Source of the DNA: PGYR01 sp034670025
Lineage (GTDB): Bacteria > Bacteroidota > Ignavibacteria > Kapaibacteriales > UBA2268
Reading direction: 5' to 3'
Length of the DNA stretch: 64,000 nt
NCBI GenBank assembly: GCA_034670025.1
Contig: JAXMOE010000001.1
Location: 620,001 to 684,000 of the forward strand
Below, in pieces: positions 33,095-41,829 of this stretch (position 1 is the first letter of the stretch; each line of letters begins with the position of its first letter). Position numbers and translations under genes: made by a program. The notes below the pieces were generated by a model. It was not told where the DNA came from. It did no database searches and saw only the letters and a program-made list of their open reading frames with translations.

Positions 33095-34160
33095 TATTTT
33101 CTCTCAGATTTTTCTCTACTAATTTACCTCTTGCATCTAAGCTAAGAAGCCAAAAATATAATAAAATAAATGCAGCTATGGATATATAAAAAATAAATGC
33201 CAAACTTGAATCAACCATGTCTGCTTGTGTACTAATCACTGGTCCAGTAGTACCATCATTATCACCACCTGGGTGTAAACTGGGTAAAAGTCTAGGAATA
33301 ATAAACATAAGTACAGGTACAGAAATGAAACTTATAATCGAATAAACTGCACTTAGTTTTGCTTTCTTTTCTGGGCTATCAATTGAGTTCCTAAGTCCAA
33401 AGTATGCGAAGTATATCAACATAACTACTAATATAGTAGTTTGTCTTGGATCCCAATTCCAGTAAGCACCCCAATTAAACTTTGCCCATATCATACCTGT
33501 AACTGTTCCAAGTATTGTAAATATTAACCCAATTTTAATTGCTGAACTGGCAACTATATCGTTCTCATAATTACCATTACGCAAAAATTTAATCGAAAAT
33601 ATGAGGGATACTAAGTACGCAATAAAAGATGTCCAATGTAGGGGTACATGAAGGTTTAAATTTTTTATTCTGTGTTTAAGAGCTTCAATAAATGGATAAG
33701 TAATCAACGGGTTTACAGAAATTAGTTTTGTAAGATTATAACTACTACTTTCTGCATTATATACGATTTCACCAACTATTATATCCCCCTTAATTACATC
33801 AGATAAATCTAGGTCATTTTCGATATATATAATATGAGTATTATTCGTAGTTTTTTGGCTGTCTGTAAAGTGAAATGCTTCTTCAGGAATTGCCGTTAAT
33901 TCAACATTGTTAAGATTTAAAGATTGTACTTTAAATAAGACTTCAACATTCCTGAATGATTCAGTAGATGACAAACGTCTTGAGTCGGAAAAATTCCCTG
34001 CAATAGGGGGGGAAATAGTCATTACTAATGAAAAGGTCATTAGAGAGAACAAGATGATTATGAAAGAATTTGTTCTCTTTTCCGCAATTCCTATTCTAAA
34101 TGCATACACTATCGGGAGTATTATGCAAAGCAACATTATTGTATATCTGAGTGCTACCAT
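33087..34160 (-). CDS. ccmC: Heme exporter-type protein CcmC with periplasmic insert
   Basis: This 357-residue membrane protein has the WWD motif WAKFNWGAYWNWDPRQT at about 225-240, and HVPLHW (His171, His175) and PSLHPGG as likely heme ligands. CcmC presents heme to CcmE. Normal CcmC is about 240 residues. Here two N-terminal helices are followed by a soluble region of about 110 residues (about 55-165) before the HVP helix. That part has an OB-like pattern (IYIENDLDLSDVIKGDIIVGEIVYN) reminiscent of CcmE. It is the first gene of ccmC-ccmD-ccmE-ccmF. A possible -7 element, TATATTTG on the minus strand, is at 34199-34192. Confidence 0.88.
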   Translation of the reverse strand: MVALRYTIMLLCIILPIVYAFRIGIAEKRTNSFIIILFSLMTFSLVMTISPPIAGNFSDSRRLSSTESFRNVEVLFKVQSLNLNNVELTAIPEEAFHFTDSQKTTNNTHIIYIENDLDLSDVIKGDIIVGEIVYNAESSSYNLTKLISVNPLITYPFIEALKHRIKNLNLHVPLHWTSFIAYLVSLIFSIKFLRNGNYENDIVASSAIKIGLIFTILGTVTGMIWAKFNWGAYWNWDPRQTTILVVMLIYFAYFGLRNSIDSPEKKAKLSAVYSIISFISVPVLMFIIPRLLPSLHPGGDNDGTTGPVISTQADMVDSSLAFIFYISIAAFILLYFWLLSLDARGKLVEKNLRENNV

Positions 34161-34235
34161 TAAAACTTGAGATTTTGATTTTTAATTTATTCAAATATAC
34201 TAAATGATATTTTAACAATAGGTGTATTAGGTATT

Positions 34236-34685
34236 CTAAGTGGGTAAGTGTTTTTTCAGTGTCAAAGTGTTCTTTACTGAACCGTTCTCATATCTTTTAT
34301 ATTCAATAAGATCAACGTAAGATTTTATCATAAATATGCCTAAACCGTTATTTTTATACTCACTGAGATGTGAATCTAACTCTATATTTTTAAAGTCTCT
34401 TAGGTCAAATGATGGAGAATTATCTACTATGTCAATAGCAAAGTAATTGGATTCTATATAGACTTTGATTTCTAATTTCTCATTTTCATTGTAATTAAGA
34501 CCGTGCTTTATAATATTAGTACAAGCTTCATCGACAGCAATAACAATTTCATCAGCACTTTTTTCTTCAAACCCATTTTCGAGGGAATTTTGTCTAATAA
34601 AGTTTCTGACTTTCTTTAAATTCTTCGTATCAGAATTGATTTTTATGGAAGTTATATTTTTGGAATTAACTTTAGTCATGATCAT
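34236..34685 (-). CDS. RsbW/SpoIIAB-like anti-sigma factor serine kinase
   Basis: The 149-residue protein is a GHKL-type ATPase. It has the N box DEACTNIIKHGLNYN near residue 55, DNSPSFD as the G1-like box, and NGLGIFMIKSYVD as the G2 region. Such proteins phosphorylate an anti-sigma factor antagonist and bind a sigma factor or another partner. Its start overlaps the antagonist gene by 4 bases (ATGA), so the two are made together. No sigma-B-like gene is adjacent; the nearest sigma factor, at 40676, is of the ECF class. The target could thus be elsewhere. Confidence 0.87.
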   Translation of the reverse strand: MIMTKVNSKNITSIKINSDTKNLKKVRNFIRQNSLENGFEEKSADEIVIAVDEACTNIIKHGLNYNENEKLEIKVYIESNYFAIDIVDNSPSFDLRDFKNIELDSHLSEYKNNGLGIFMIKSYVDLIEYKRYENGSVKNTLTLKKHLPT

Positions 34686-35032
34686 ATTGCTAACTGTTTA
34701 ACTGCTTCGGACTCTGTATCATAAATTTTAAAAATATGGTTGAAGCCAAGTAAATTCATTACATTCAATACTCTGCTATTCAACTCAGAGAATATTATGT
34801 CCCCATTCTTTTCACGTAAATCTTGTATAAAAGACATAAATACCCCCAAACCAGCACTGCTTATATACTCTAAGTTTGAGAGATTGAAAACTAAAATATT
34901 CTTTTTATCTTTCAATACGGTTGATATCTCAGTTTCTAAATGTGGAGCACTATGTGCATCTAACTGCCCAATTAAGTAAAAAATTACATAATTATCGCGT
35001 TCTTTTATGTTTACTTTTAAAGTTTGTTCCAT
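34682..35032 (-). CDS. STAS-domain anti-sigma factor antagonist
   Basis: This 116-residue protein has the STAS fold. The segment LVFNLSNLEYISSAGLGVFMSF carries the serine (in SSAGLG) that RsbW-type kinases phosphorylate. Unphosphorylated antagonist binds the kinase and frees its partner. It is first in a two-gene switch with the kinase at 34236, coupled by ATGA. The start lies 119 bases from the divergent NAD(P)HX repair gene. Confidence 0.9.
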   Translation of the reverse strand: MEQTLKVNIKERDNYVIFYLIGQLDAHSAPHLETEISTVLKDKKNILVFNLSNLEYISSAGLGVFMSFIQDLREKNGDIIFSELNSRVLNVMNLLGFNHIFKIYDTESEAVKQLAI

Positions 35033-35151
35033 TCTTATAAATATTATGATTTATATATCAAGCATAACGAATACATTGTTGAATAAGTTTCATTATATAC
35101 ACTATAATTTCTAAATTATATTCAGTTAATCATAAAAATAGAAAAAACTTA

Positions 35152-36603
35152 ATGTTCCCAGTTTTAAAACCCAAAGAAATGTATAACTTAGATGAACATT
35201 TAATTAATGTGGTTGGTATATCCGAAGAAAAATTAATGGAGGGTGCTGCATTAAGTTGCAAAGCCTATATAGATGGTATAATTCCAAAGAATTCTAGTGT
35301 GTTGGTTGTCTGTGGGACTGGAAATAATGGAGGGGATGGATTAGCATTAGCGCGACATCTCAACAATGAACATGATATAAATTTTGCAATAGTTGGTGAT
35401 AAGGCAAAACTTAACAATTCAGCAAATATTAATTATAACATTTTAACTAACTTAGAAGTTAATGAAGTAGATTTAGATATAATAATATTTGATGACTATG
35501 ATGTTATTATTGATTCAATTCTTGGAATTGGAAGTAATGGGTACTTGAATGAAAAGCTGTGTAAATTAATGCAGAAGATTAATTCAACCGACTCAATAAG
35601 GATTGCAATAGACTTGCCAACAGGAATCAACCCTGAAAATGGTATAGTTGAAAATGGCAAGTGCTTTAAATCTGATTATACAATTACAATGTACTCCTAT
35701 AAAACTGGTATGCTCCTAAATGATGGAAAAGATTATTGTGGTAAAATATTTGTAGCAGACTTGGGTATAAATTCTAAGTTAATCCAATCACAATCAACTT
35801 ATAAGTTATTTACTAATAGAGTATTATTAAAGAAATCTAACAACAGTTCAAAGTTTGATTACGGTAAAGTCTTGATCATAGCCGGTAGTAATGAAATGCC
35901 AGGAGCAGCTTGTTTAACAGCTAACTCTGCAATTAGTTCCGGGGCTGGTTTAGTTTACTTATTTACTCCCAAAAAGGACATTAACCTTTACTCAGAAGTT
36001 ATTTGTATTGAGGAGAAAAGTTTTGACAATATTTTCAATGGCAATTATGACTATATTAATAAAGTAGATAGTGTAGTTATTGGTCCAGGATTAGGAAAAA
36101 ATACTAAATCAGAGGAATTAGTTTATAAAGTGATAGAAAAATATACTCACACAAGCTTAATAATTGATGCTGATGCTCTAAACTATATTGATATTAACAA
36201 AACTTATAGTCATAATATTACACTAACACCACACATAGTAGAATTTGCAAGAATAATTGGTGTGGATACCAAAACAATACTCAAAGATATCCCATCTTAC
36301 GTTAGAGAGACAGCTAAAAGGATGAATTTAAATATCTTACTTAAAGGACCTACTACAGTAATTTCAAATGGGGAAGATGTAGTATTTGTTACAAATGGAA
36401 TACCAGAAATGGCGACCGCTGGTTCAGGTGATGTTCTTAGTGGAATATTAGGTGCATATATAAACTACAATGTCTTTGATAAAAAAAGTGAAAATATAGC
36501 TAATGCTGCGTTTATTCATAATGAGTCTGCTCAAATAGCATTAGAATCAAAAAATAACTTAATAGCTTCAGATATTTATAAGGCAATACAATGTATAAAG
36601 TAA
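35152..36603 (+). CDS. nnr: Bifunctional NAD(P)HX epimerase/ADP-dependent dehydratase
   Basis: The 483-residue protein has two domains. The N-terminal YjeF_N epimerase (about 1-205) has CGTGNNGGDGLALARHL and IDLPTGINPENG. The C-terminal ribokinase-like dehydratase (about 220-480) has KVLIIAGSNEMPGAACL, VIGPGLGKN, LTPHIVEFARI and TAGSGDVLSGILGA. It repairs hydrated NADH and NADPH. Length and order match bacterial Nnr. The VanZ-like gene starts inside its 3' end. Confidence 0.95.
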   Translation: MFPVLKPKEMYNLDEHLINVVGISEEKLMEGAALSCKAYIDGIIPKNSSVLVVCGTGNNGGDGLALARHLNNEHDINFAIVGDKAKLNNSANINYNILTNLEVNEVDLDIIIFDDYDVIIDSILGIGSNGYLNEKLCKLMQKINSTDSIRIAIDLPTGINPENGIVENGKCFKSDYTITMYSYKTGMLLNDGKDYCGKIFVADLGINSKLIQSQSTYKLFTNRVLLKKSNNSSKFDYGKVLIIAGSNEMPGAACLTANSAISSGAGLVYLFTPKKDINLYSEVICIEEKSFDNIFNGNYDYINKVDSVVIGPGLGKNTKSEELVYKVIEKYTHTSLIIDADALNYIDINKTYSHNITLTPHIVEFARIIGVDTKTILKDIPSYVRETAKRMNLNILLKGPTTVISNGEDVVFVTNGIPEMATAGSGDVLSGILGAYINYNVFDKKSENIANAAFIHNESAQIALESKNNLIASDIYKAIQCIK

Positions 36604-36992
36604 TGAATAAGTATATGTTTTATTTACCATGGCTTTTAGCTTCCATGTCAATAATATATGTTTCTCATCAAGAAACAATAGAATACCTCAATGGGACTTT
36701 TTATTTAGAAGATAAGATTTTACATTTCTTTGCATATCTGATTTATGGAATTACTATACAATTAGCTCTTATAACATCAGATAATTATAATAAGCGAAAG
36801 TTATACTTGATTGTAATAATGATTGGATCGTTATTTGGACTTTCTGATGAGATTCATCAGTATTTTGTAAAAGGTAGATCTGCAGAGTTGTATGATTTAA
36901 TAGCAGATATACTTGGAGTAACAGCTTCATTAGTGCTAAAAAATGTAATATTATGGACTAAAGTTCAGATTAAAAGGGGACTGTTCCCTTAA
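36591..36992 (+). CDS. VanZ-like family membrane protein
   Basis: The 133-residue protein has about four hydrophobic segments and the VanZ family pattern: LPWLLASMSIIYVSHQ, KILHFFAYLIYG, GLSDEIHQYFVKGRSAELYDLIADILG. The DEIHQ..GR..D...D signature is typical. VanZ of enterococci gives weak teicoplanin resistance, but most relatives have no known role. I keep the ATG at 36591 because AAGG lies 7 bases upstream. The in-frame ATG at 36603 (TAATG overlap with the nnr stop) is an alternative. Confidence 0.83.
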   Translation: MYKVMNKYMFYLPWLLASMSIIYVSHQETIEYLNGTFYLEDKILHFFAYLIYGITIQLALITSDNYNKRKLYLIVIMIGSLFGLSDEIHQYFVKGRSAELYDLIADILGVTASLVLKNVILWTKVQIKRGLFP

Positions 36993-36999
36993 ACTCAAC

Positions 37000-37035
37000 A
37001 TACGTTAGTTTACATAATATAGATTATGTGCGTAT
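37000..37035. repeat. Nested inverted repeat between convergent genes
   Basis: ACATAAT (37012-37018) and ATTATGT (37023-37029) form a 7-bp stem with loop ATAG. Outside it ATACG (37000-37004) pairs with CGTAT (37031-37035). The element sits in the 58-base gap between the VanZ-like gene and pgeF, which face each other. It is probably a bidirectional terminator, though T tracts are weak. Confidence 0.45.
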
Positions 37036-37050
37036 TTGTTGTTATGTTCG

Positions 37051-37779
37051 TTAATCTATAATCCCGATGAACGCATTCATTCTACCTGATTTAGAGCCAT
37101 CTCTTCTGAATGAATGAAATCTGTTATTTTTTATACTGCACTCATTGCTAATAACAATATTTGATTCAGAAATATTGCAATCTAATAATTGCATTGTTAT
37201 TTCTTTTTTGTTATCAAAATAGAATTTACCATTTGTATTCACAGTAGAATTAGGAAAGTAATCACAAAATTCTTTGCCTACTTCATAGTTTTCTATTGAA
37301 GCAGATGGCATTATCATGGCTTGTATATCATTAGAATTGCATTTATAAGTATCAATTAAAATGGCTATTGTTTTGCTAATTATATTCTGTTTAGTACCAC
37401 GCCAACCTGAATGAATAGCGGCAACTACGAGTTTATTACTATCATAAATTAGTACTGCAGCGCAATCAGCAACTGATATATTCAAAATTATGTTTTTACA
37501 ATCTGTAATCATTGCATCACTTATATCTTTGCTATTCGTATTGTTTGTATTAACATAACGAACTATATCAGTATGCTTTTGATTCTGATATACAAACTCT
37601 ATATTCTTGCTATTTTTAGAGATAATATAGCTTTCAAAACGATTTCTTGCATTTATAACATCATCTTTATTATAGAAATCAGTCTTATAGAATGACAAAT
37701 TCCCATTGTTTTCAGAGTTGCCTGTTGCTAAACCAGCTATTACATTTTTAGGAAAAAAATTTTCTTTAATTATATCCAT
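37051..37779 (-). CDS. pgeF: PgeF/YfiH-type polyphenol oxidase family protein
   Basis: The 242-residue protein has the metal-site blocks NISVADCAAVLIYD and VAAIHSGWRGTKQNII, with the Cys and His of the laccase-like domain, plus HTDIVRYV upstream. Family members act as purine nucleoside enzymes; E. coli PgeF (YfiH) corrects peptidoglycan precursors carrying the wrong amino acid. Earlier names (multicopper oxidase) are less certain. Its start overlaps the comEC end by 14 bases, making it the last gene of the sigma-ComEC operon. Confidence 0.88.
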   Translation of the reverse strand: MDIIKENFFPKNVIAGLATGNSENNGNLSFYKTDFYNKDDVINARNRFESYIISKNSKNIEFVYQNQKHTDIVRYVNTNNTNSKDISDAMITDCKNIILNISVADCAAVLIYDSNKLVVAAIHSGWRGTKQNIISKTIAILIDTYKCNSNDIQAMIMPSASIENYEVGKEFCDYFPNSTVNTNGKFYFDNKKEITMQLLDCNISESNIVISNECSIKNNRFHSFRRDGSKSGRMNAFIGIID

Positions 37780-39646
37780 GACTATTATCTACTATTTTAT
37801 ATATTGGTCTGATATTTAATGACTTGGATACACTATCTATAAAGAATTTTGATACAAATTCAGAAGTAACAAAATCATATTGCTTTATATTATCGTGAAT
37901 TAATATTGAAGCATCACTGGTTTTTAATAAATGTAATTTTGACGAATCTTTTAATAAATAATCAATTAAGACTCTATCATATTGAATGAAATCATAATCT
38001 TTTCTATCGGCAATTAGTACAGTTTTTTTCTTTTCTTCATTTATGATTAATGCAGTAAATTGCTCTCTTGGTATTATTTCTATTTTTCTTTTCTTATATA
38101 TCATCATATCAGAAAATAAAAGAAATGTAATTAAACTGAAACCAATTATAGATTTAAGTACAAATTTAGTACGGTTTCGGGCTATAAAAATTACTATTAA
38201 TATTATGGAAGTAATAGTTGATAAATAAATTAGGTTCACTCCCCTACTAACTAAATTTAGATCGAAGTTTATTAGGAATTGATTTACTATTACAGAAAGT
38301 TGAATCAGATAGTATGAAGCATCTAAGTATTCTATTGCAAATGGAATATACAATAAGTCTAATAATATAAATATAAAGTTAAATGCTGTTGCCAATGAAA
38401 CAATTGGTATAATAAATATATTAGCAATTGGATAAAGGACTGAGAATACATTAAAATAATACGCAGTAAATAATGAAGTAGGAATAGTTGCTGCAAAAGA
38501 GATAGCCACTGAAGAACAAATAAATCTGATTATTTTGTATTTTGTGTTGCCGAATAATGATTTCAGATTGCTAAATATTGGCTTATATAAAAAGATTATA
38601 CCAAAGATAGCGGTATAAGACAATTGGAAGCTAATTGAATACAATAACATCGGATTTAGCAGAATAGAAACGACAAAGGTTGCCAAAGCAATATTAATAA
38701 TATTAGGAATTCTATCGAAATACTTCATTATAAAGAAAAGTGAAAGCATAAATCCAGCCCTAACTCCTGATGCAGAAGCACCAGTTAATAAAATAAAAAG
38801 CCAAATCATACAAAGAAATGTCAGTAGTTTAAAAGTTCTATTTCTAATAAAACCAGTTAATATATAAAAAAATCCGGCAATTAGTCCAACGTGTAAGCCA
38901 CTGATAGCAAGTACATGAGCAGTTCCAGTTTTAGAAAACAGCTCACGTGTATTATAATCAATGTCAGTTTTATCACCAGTAGCCAAAGCAATCAAGAGTC
39001 CTTTATGTGCCTCATTGGGTAAATTTCTGTTTATTAACTCTTTTATAAAAGTTTTAAACTCATAAATATAAGTGCTGTAGTTATATCTTTCTATATAAGA
39101 GAAATTAGTACGATTACAATAAGCGAAAAAATGTGCTTTATTTGCTTTGAGATAAGAAGACTCATTAAAATCACCCGGTAAAGATTTAATGTTAGGTGTC
39201 CTTAAGCTTGAGTTAGCCCTTATCTCATACCCAGGTTTTAGTTCAAATTCACTACCAGATTTAAAGATTGTTAGAATAACATTAGTATTATAATCTTTTT
39301 TTAATGAATATGACATAATACTAACTGATGCTAACACCTTGACATATTTTTCTCTATTAGAAATAACTTCAATTACTTCTCCTTTTAAAGTTCCATCGAA
39401 AGTCACTGAGATTTTATCTTCAAATTCTTCAATTGAATACAAATTATGCTGAAAACTAATATAGATACCAGCAAACAATAATATAGACATATATTTTATT
39501 ACTTTAGGTAACTTGAATATTAAGATTAGCACAACTGTAAGTGCAGCAATTGCTAGTTGGAGTGAAGATAGATCAAAAATATTATTAATTAAATACCCGA
39601 AAGGTAGTAAGATTATTGCCTTAAGTAATGGGTACTTATAATTCAA
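37766..39646 (-). CDS. comEC: ComEC/Rec2 family DNA uptake channel protein
   Basis: The 626-residue membrane protein has an OB-like N-terminal periplasmic region (about 80-180). The competence core follows with GTAHVLAISGLHVGLIAGF and LTGASASGVRAGFMLSL, the hallmarks of ComEC. The channel takes up single-stranded DNA in natural transformation. The C-terminal part (about 530-626) is short and does not show the metallo-beta-lactamase motif HADxDH. The start is TTG, 3 bases after the upstream stop; no ATG occurs until about residue 53. It follows an ECF sigma, anti-sigma and exported protein on one transcript. Confidence 0.9.
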   Translation of the reverse strand: MNYKYPLLKAIILLPFGYLINNIFDLSSLQLAIAALTVVLILIFKLPKVIKYMSILLFAGIYISFQHNLYSIEEFEDKISVTFDGTLKGEVIEVISNREKYVKVLASVSIMSYSLKKDYNTNVILTIFKSGSEFELKPGYEIRANSSLRTPNIKSLPGDFNESSYLKANKAHFFAYCNRTNFSYIERYNYSTYIYEFKTFIKELINRNLPNEAHKGLLIALATGDKTDIDYNTRELFSKTGTAHVLAISGLHVGLIAGFFYILTGFIRNRTFKLLTFLCMIWLFILLTGASASGVRAGFMLSLFFIMKYFDRIPNIINIALATFVVSILLNPMLLYSISFQLSYTAIFGIIFLYKPIFSNLKSLFGNTKYKIIRFICSSVAISFAATIPTSLFTAYYFNVFSVLYPIANIFIIPIVSLATAFNFIFILLDLLYIPFAIEYLDASYYLIQLSVIVNQFLINFDLNLVSRGVNLIYLSTITSIILIVIFIARNRTKFVLKSIIGFSLITFLLFSDMMIYKKRKIEIIPREQFTALIINEEKKKTVLIADRKDYDFIQYDRVLIDYLLKDSSKLHLLKTSDASILIHDNIKQYDFVTSEFVSKFFIDSVSKSLNIRPIYKIVDNSHGYN

Positions 39647-39649
39647 TTT

Positions 39650-40105
39650 TTATTCTTTGTTTCTTTTATCTAATTTTCTTTTAATTAAACGTTTTCTTAA
39701 TTCTTTTACAAATTTATATTCAAATAAACTAAGCTTAGTAAACTCCTTTTCAGTAAGTAATTTTCTGATTTCATTAGATTTATCAACTTTCAAATCACCT
39801 ATCTGTTTATGTAAATTAATTAAAGAATTATTTACTTTTTTATAATCTTCGTTGGAATAATCTTCATAAGAATCTGCTATTAGTTTACTCAATTTTTTTA
39901 ACTCTTCGTGAAGTTCAATCTCTTTCTTATCGTATTGGTCAAAAATTGCTAACAGTTTACTTGACTTTGATTCTTCTAACTCCATAAACTCAATTAATTT
40001 AACTTTTTTAATAGTGTTCAATCTTTCATTCATTTTCAAGGGTTTTGAAATTGCTAATAAACTAAACAAAATAAACACAAAAATACTAAAGGCTAATTTT
40101 TTCAT
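39650..40105 (-). CDS. Small exported helical protein (Spy/CpxP-like), anti-sigma neighbour
   Basis: This 151-residue protein has a signal peptide (about 1-20) and a nearly all-helical, highly charged body rich in Lys and Glu. It resembles the Spy/CpxP/periplasmic metal-sensor style of protein by composition only; I do not recognise a definite family. I use ATG 40105; a GTG one codon earlier is possible. It overlaps the anti-sigma gene by 20 bases. The position suggests a periplasmic sensor acting on the anti-sigma factor. Confidence 0.65.
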   Translation of the reverse strand: MKKLAFSIFVFILFSLLAISKPLKMNERLNTIKKVKLIEFMELEESKSSKLLAIFDQYDKKEIELHEELKKLSKLIADSYEDYSNEDYKKVNNSLINLHKQIGDLKVDKSNEIRKLLTEKEFTKLSLFEYKFVKELRKRLIKRKLDKRNKE

Positions 40106-40679
40106 CACTTATCTCATCTAATAATTCATTAAATTCACTTTCTGTCATACTTTCTAATAGACTCAGCTCATCAACTTCTACACTATTTGTTTTTAATAAA
40201 CCATCATTAACTTCAATAATATTTATTTGTGAAGCTTCATTTAGTAAGTTGATATTATCATTATCGCCAATAATTATATTGAAATCTATTTCAGAAACTA
40301 ATTCAGTCGATTCTAAAATCTTGTTATTTTCACTAGGATTGTATTCTTGATTTTGTTGAACAAACATATAAGTAAATCCTAACAACAAGACTGGAATAGA
40401 ATATTTTATAATTGAAAACCAAAGGTTTTTATTTCTTTGTTTGGAATATTTATTCTGGTTTACTTTGTAACTAAGGTTAACAGTCTTTCTATCAATTCGT
40501 TTTTTGATTTGTTCTTTATTCAAACTAGAAAAAGCACTTCTAATTTCAATAACCTCATTTTTTAACTCTGGATACTTGTCTATACTTTCCTCAAATAATA
40601 ACATTTCATTAGGAGTCAACTTACCAAATGAATAATCACTTAGTAATTCTTTCATTTCCTCATAATTCAACTGTTTCAT
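40086..40679 (-). CDS. Membrane anti-sigma factor (putative)
   Basis: The 197-residue protein has a cytoplasmic helical N-terminus (about 1-85, NYEEMKELLSDYSFGKLTPNE), one transmembrane helix (about 90-110, SIIKYSIPVLLLGFTYMFV) and a periplasmic tail. That is the layout of a membrane anti-sigma factor. The zinc HxxxCxxC motif of the ZAS type is absent. It overlaps the ECF sigma gene by 4 bases (ATGA), the usual coupling. It should hold the sigma factor inactive until a signal arrives, perhaps via RseP cleavage. Confidence 0.75.
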   Translation of the reverse strand: MKQLNYEEMKELLSDYSFGKLTPNEMLLFEESIDKYPELKNEVIEIRSAFSSLNKEQIKKRIDRKTVNLSYKVNQNKYSKQRNKNLWFSIIKYSIPVLLLGFTYMFVQQNQEYNPSENNKILESTELVSEIDFNIIIGDNDNINLLNEASQINIIEVNDGLLKTNSVEVDELSLLESMTESEFNELLDEISDEKISL

Positions 40680-41257
40680 TTTGACTCCAAATTTTTTATT
40701 GCTAAAGTGACTTTATTAACTGCGTGATAATAATTTGCTTTAAGTCCACCAACTGAGGTGCCTGTTATTTTAGATATTTCTTTATAAGATAAATCCTCGT
40801 AATATCTTAAATAAAAGACTTCACGTTGTTTCAAAGGTAATTTGTCTATTTCATCAATTAATTGTTTTTCTTCTTCTGAATTTACTAATTGATGATAAGG
40901 ATTGGCATTATAATCATCTAAGATATCTAGATTATTATCTTTAGAATCAATTCTTAGGAAAGTTTTGATTTTCTTTTTTCTGAGAAAATTTTTACAATAA
41001 TTAGCTGTAATAGAGTAAAGCCATGTTTTTAATGTACTTTTTCTATTGAACTTATGTAAATTTGTTAGTGCTTTAACGAATACTTCTTGCGATATATCTT
41101 CTGCATCGTATTCATTTTTAGTATATCTCAGTGCAGTAAAATAAACAAAAGAGCTGTACTTTCTTACGAAAGCATTAGCAGCTCTATTGCTCATAGAATT
41201 ACAATATTCTTCTATTATTTCTGCGTCTGTGTCGTATAGCAATTTTGATAATTCCAT
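40676..41257 (-). CDS. RNA polymerase ECF sigma factor (sigma-70 family)
   Basis: This 193-residue protein has region 2 (NEYDAEDISQEVFVKALTNLHKF, KTWLYSITANYCKNFLRKKK) and region 4 (LPLKQREVFYLRYYEDLSYKEISKITGTSVGGLKANYYHAVNKV). These are typical of ECF (RpoE-like) sigma factors. It heads an operon with its anti-sigma factor, an exported protein, comEC and pgeF, all coupled or within 3 bases. The regulon is unknown; the operon content hints at control of competence or envelope genes. Confidence 0.92.
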   Translation of the reverse strand: MELSKLLYDTDAEIIEEYCNSMSNRAANAFVRKYSSFVYFTALRYTKNEYDAEDISQEVFVKALTNLHKFNRKSTLKTWLYSITANYCKNFLRKKKIKTFLRIDSKDNNLDILDDYNANPYHQLVNSEEEKQLIDEIDKLPLKQREVFYLRYYEDLSYKEISKITGTSVGGLKANYYHAVNKVTLAIKNLESK

Positions 41258-41333
41258 AGAATCAATTCAAATTAAATGTCAATATACTAATTAGACACAA
41301 ATAATAAAGAAAAGTTTAATATTCTTTTAAAAT

Positions 41334-41813
41334 TTATTGGGGTTTTGAAATATCTAGTATTTCGTATTGGATTGTGCCAGCTGGTGCATTCATTTCTGCT
41401 ATGTCACCAATTTGTTTCCCCATTAGTGCTTGCCCTAAGGGTGAAGTAATTGAAATTTTATTCTTTTCATAATCAGCTTCTGCAGCACTAACTAGCTGAA
41501 GAGTCATTTTTTTATTAAATTTTTTGTTCAGAACTTCTACATAAGAAAGTATATATACCTTATCATCAGGAAATTCAGATGGGTCAATGATTTCTGCATT
41601 TGAAAGGAGTTGACTCATTTTAGCAATTTTCATTTCAAACAGTCCTTGTTCCTCTTTTGCAGCATCATAGTCGGCATTTTCAGATAAGTCACCATGTGAA
41701 CGAGCGTCACCAATTTTCTGAGCAATTTCTCTTCTGCCTTTCGTTTGCATTTCTTTCAATTGCTCTTCCATTTCCTTATACTTTTCTTTCGTCATATAGT
41801 TTTTGCTTGACAT
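41334..41813 (-). CDS. greA: Transcription elongation factor GreA
   Basis: The 159-residue protein has the coiled-coil N-terminal domain (LKEMQTKGRREIAQKIGDARSHGDLSENADYDAAKEEQ), with acidic tip residues at D43/E46-like positions, and the C-terminal FKBP-like part (ITSPLGQALMGKQIGDIAEMNAPAG). It rescues backtracked RNA polymerase by stimulating transcript cleavage. I chose the ATG at 41813: AGAGGA lies just upstream and the family start aligns. The longer frame to 41855 would run into ribBA. It lies 16 bases after ribBA on the same strand. Confidence 0.95.
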   Translation of the reverse strand: MSSKNYMTKEKYKEMEEQLKEMQTKGRREIAQKIGDARSHGDLSENADYDAAKEEQGLFEMKIAKMSQLLSNAEIIDPSEFPDDKVYILSYVEVLNKKFNKKMTLQLVSAAEADYEKNKISITSPLGQALMGKQIGDIAEMNAPAGTIQYEILDISKPQ

Positions 41814-41829
41814 ATAAATATCCTCTTTA

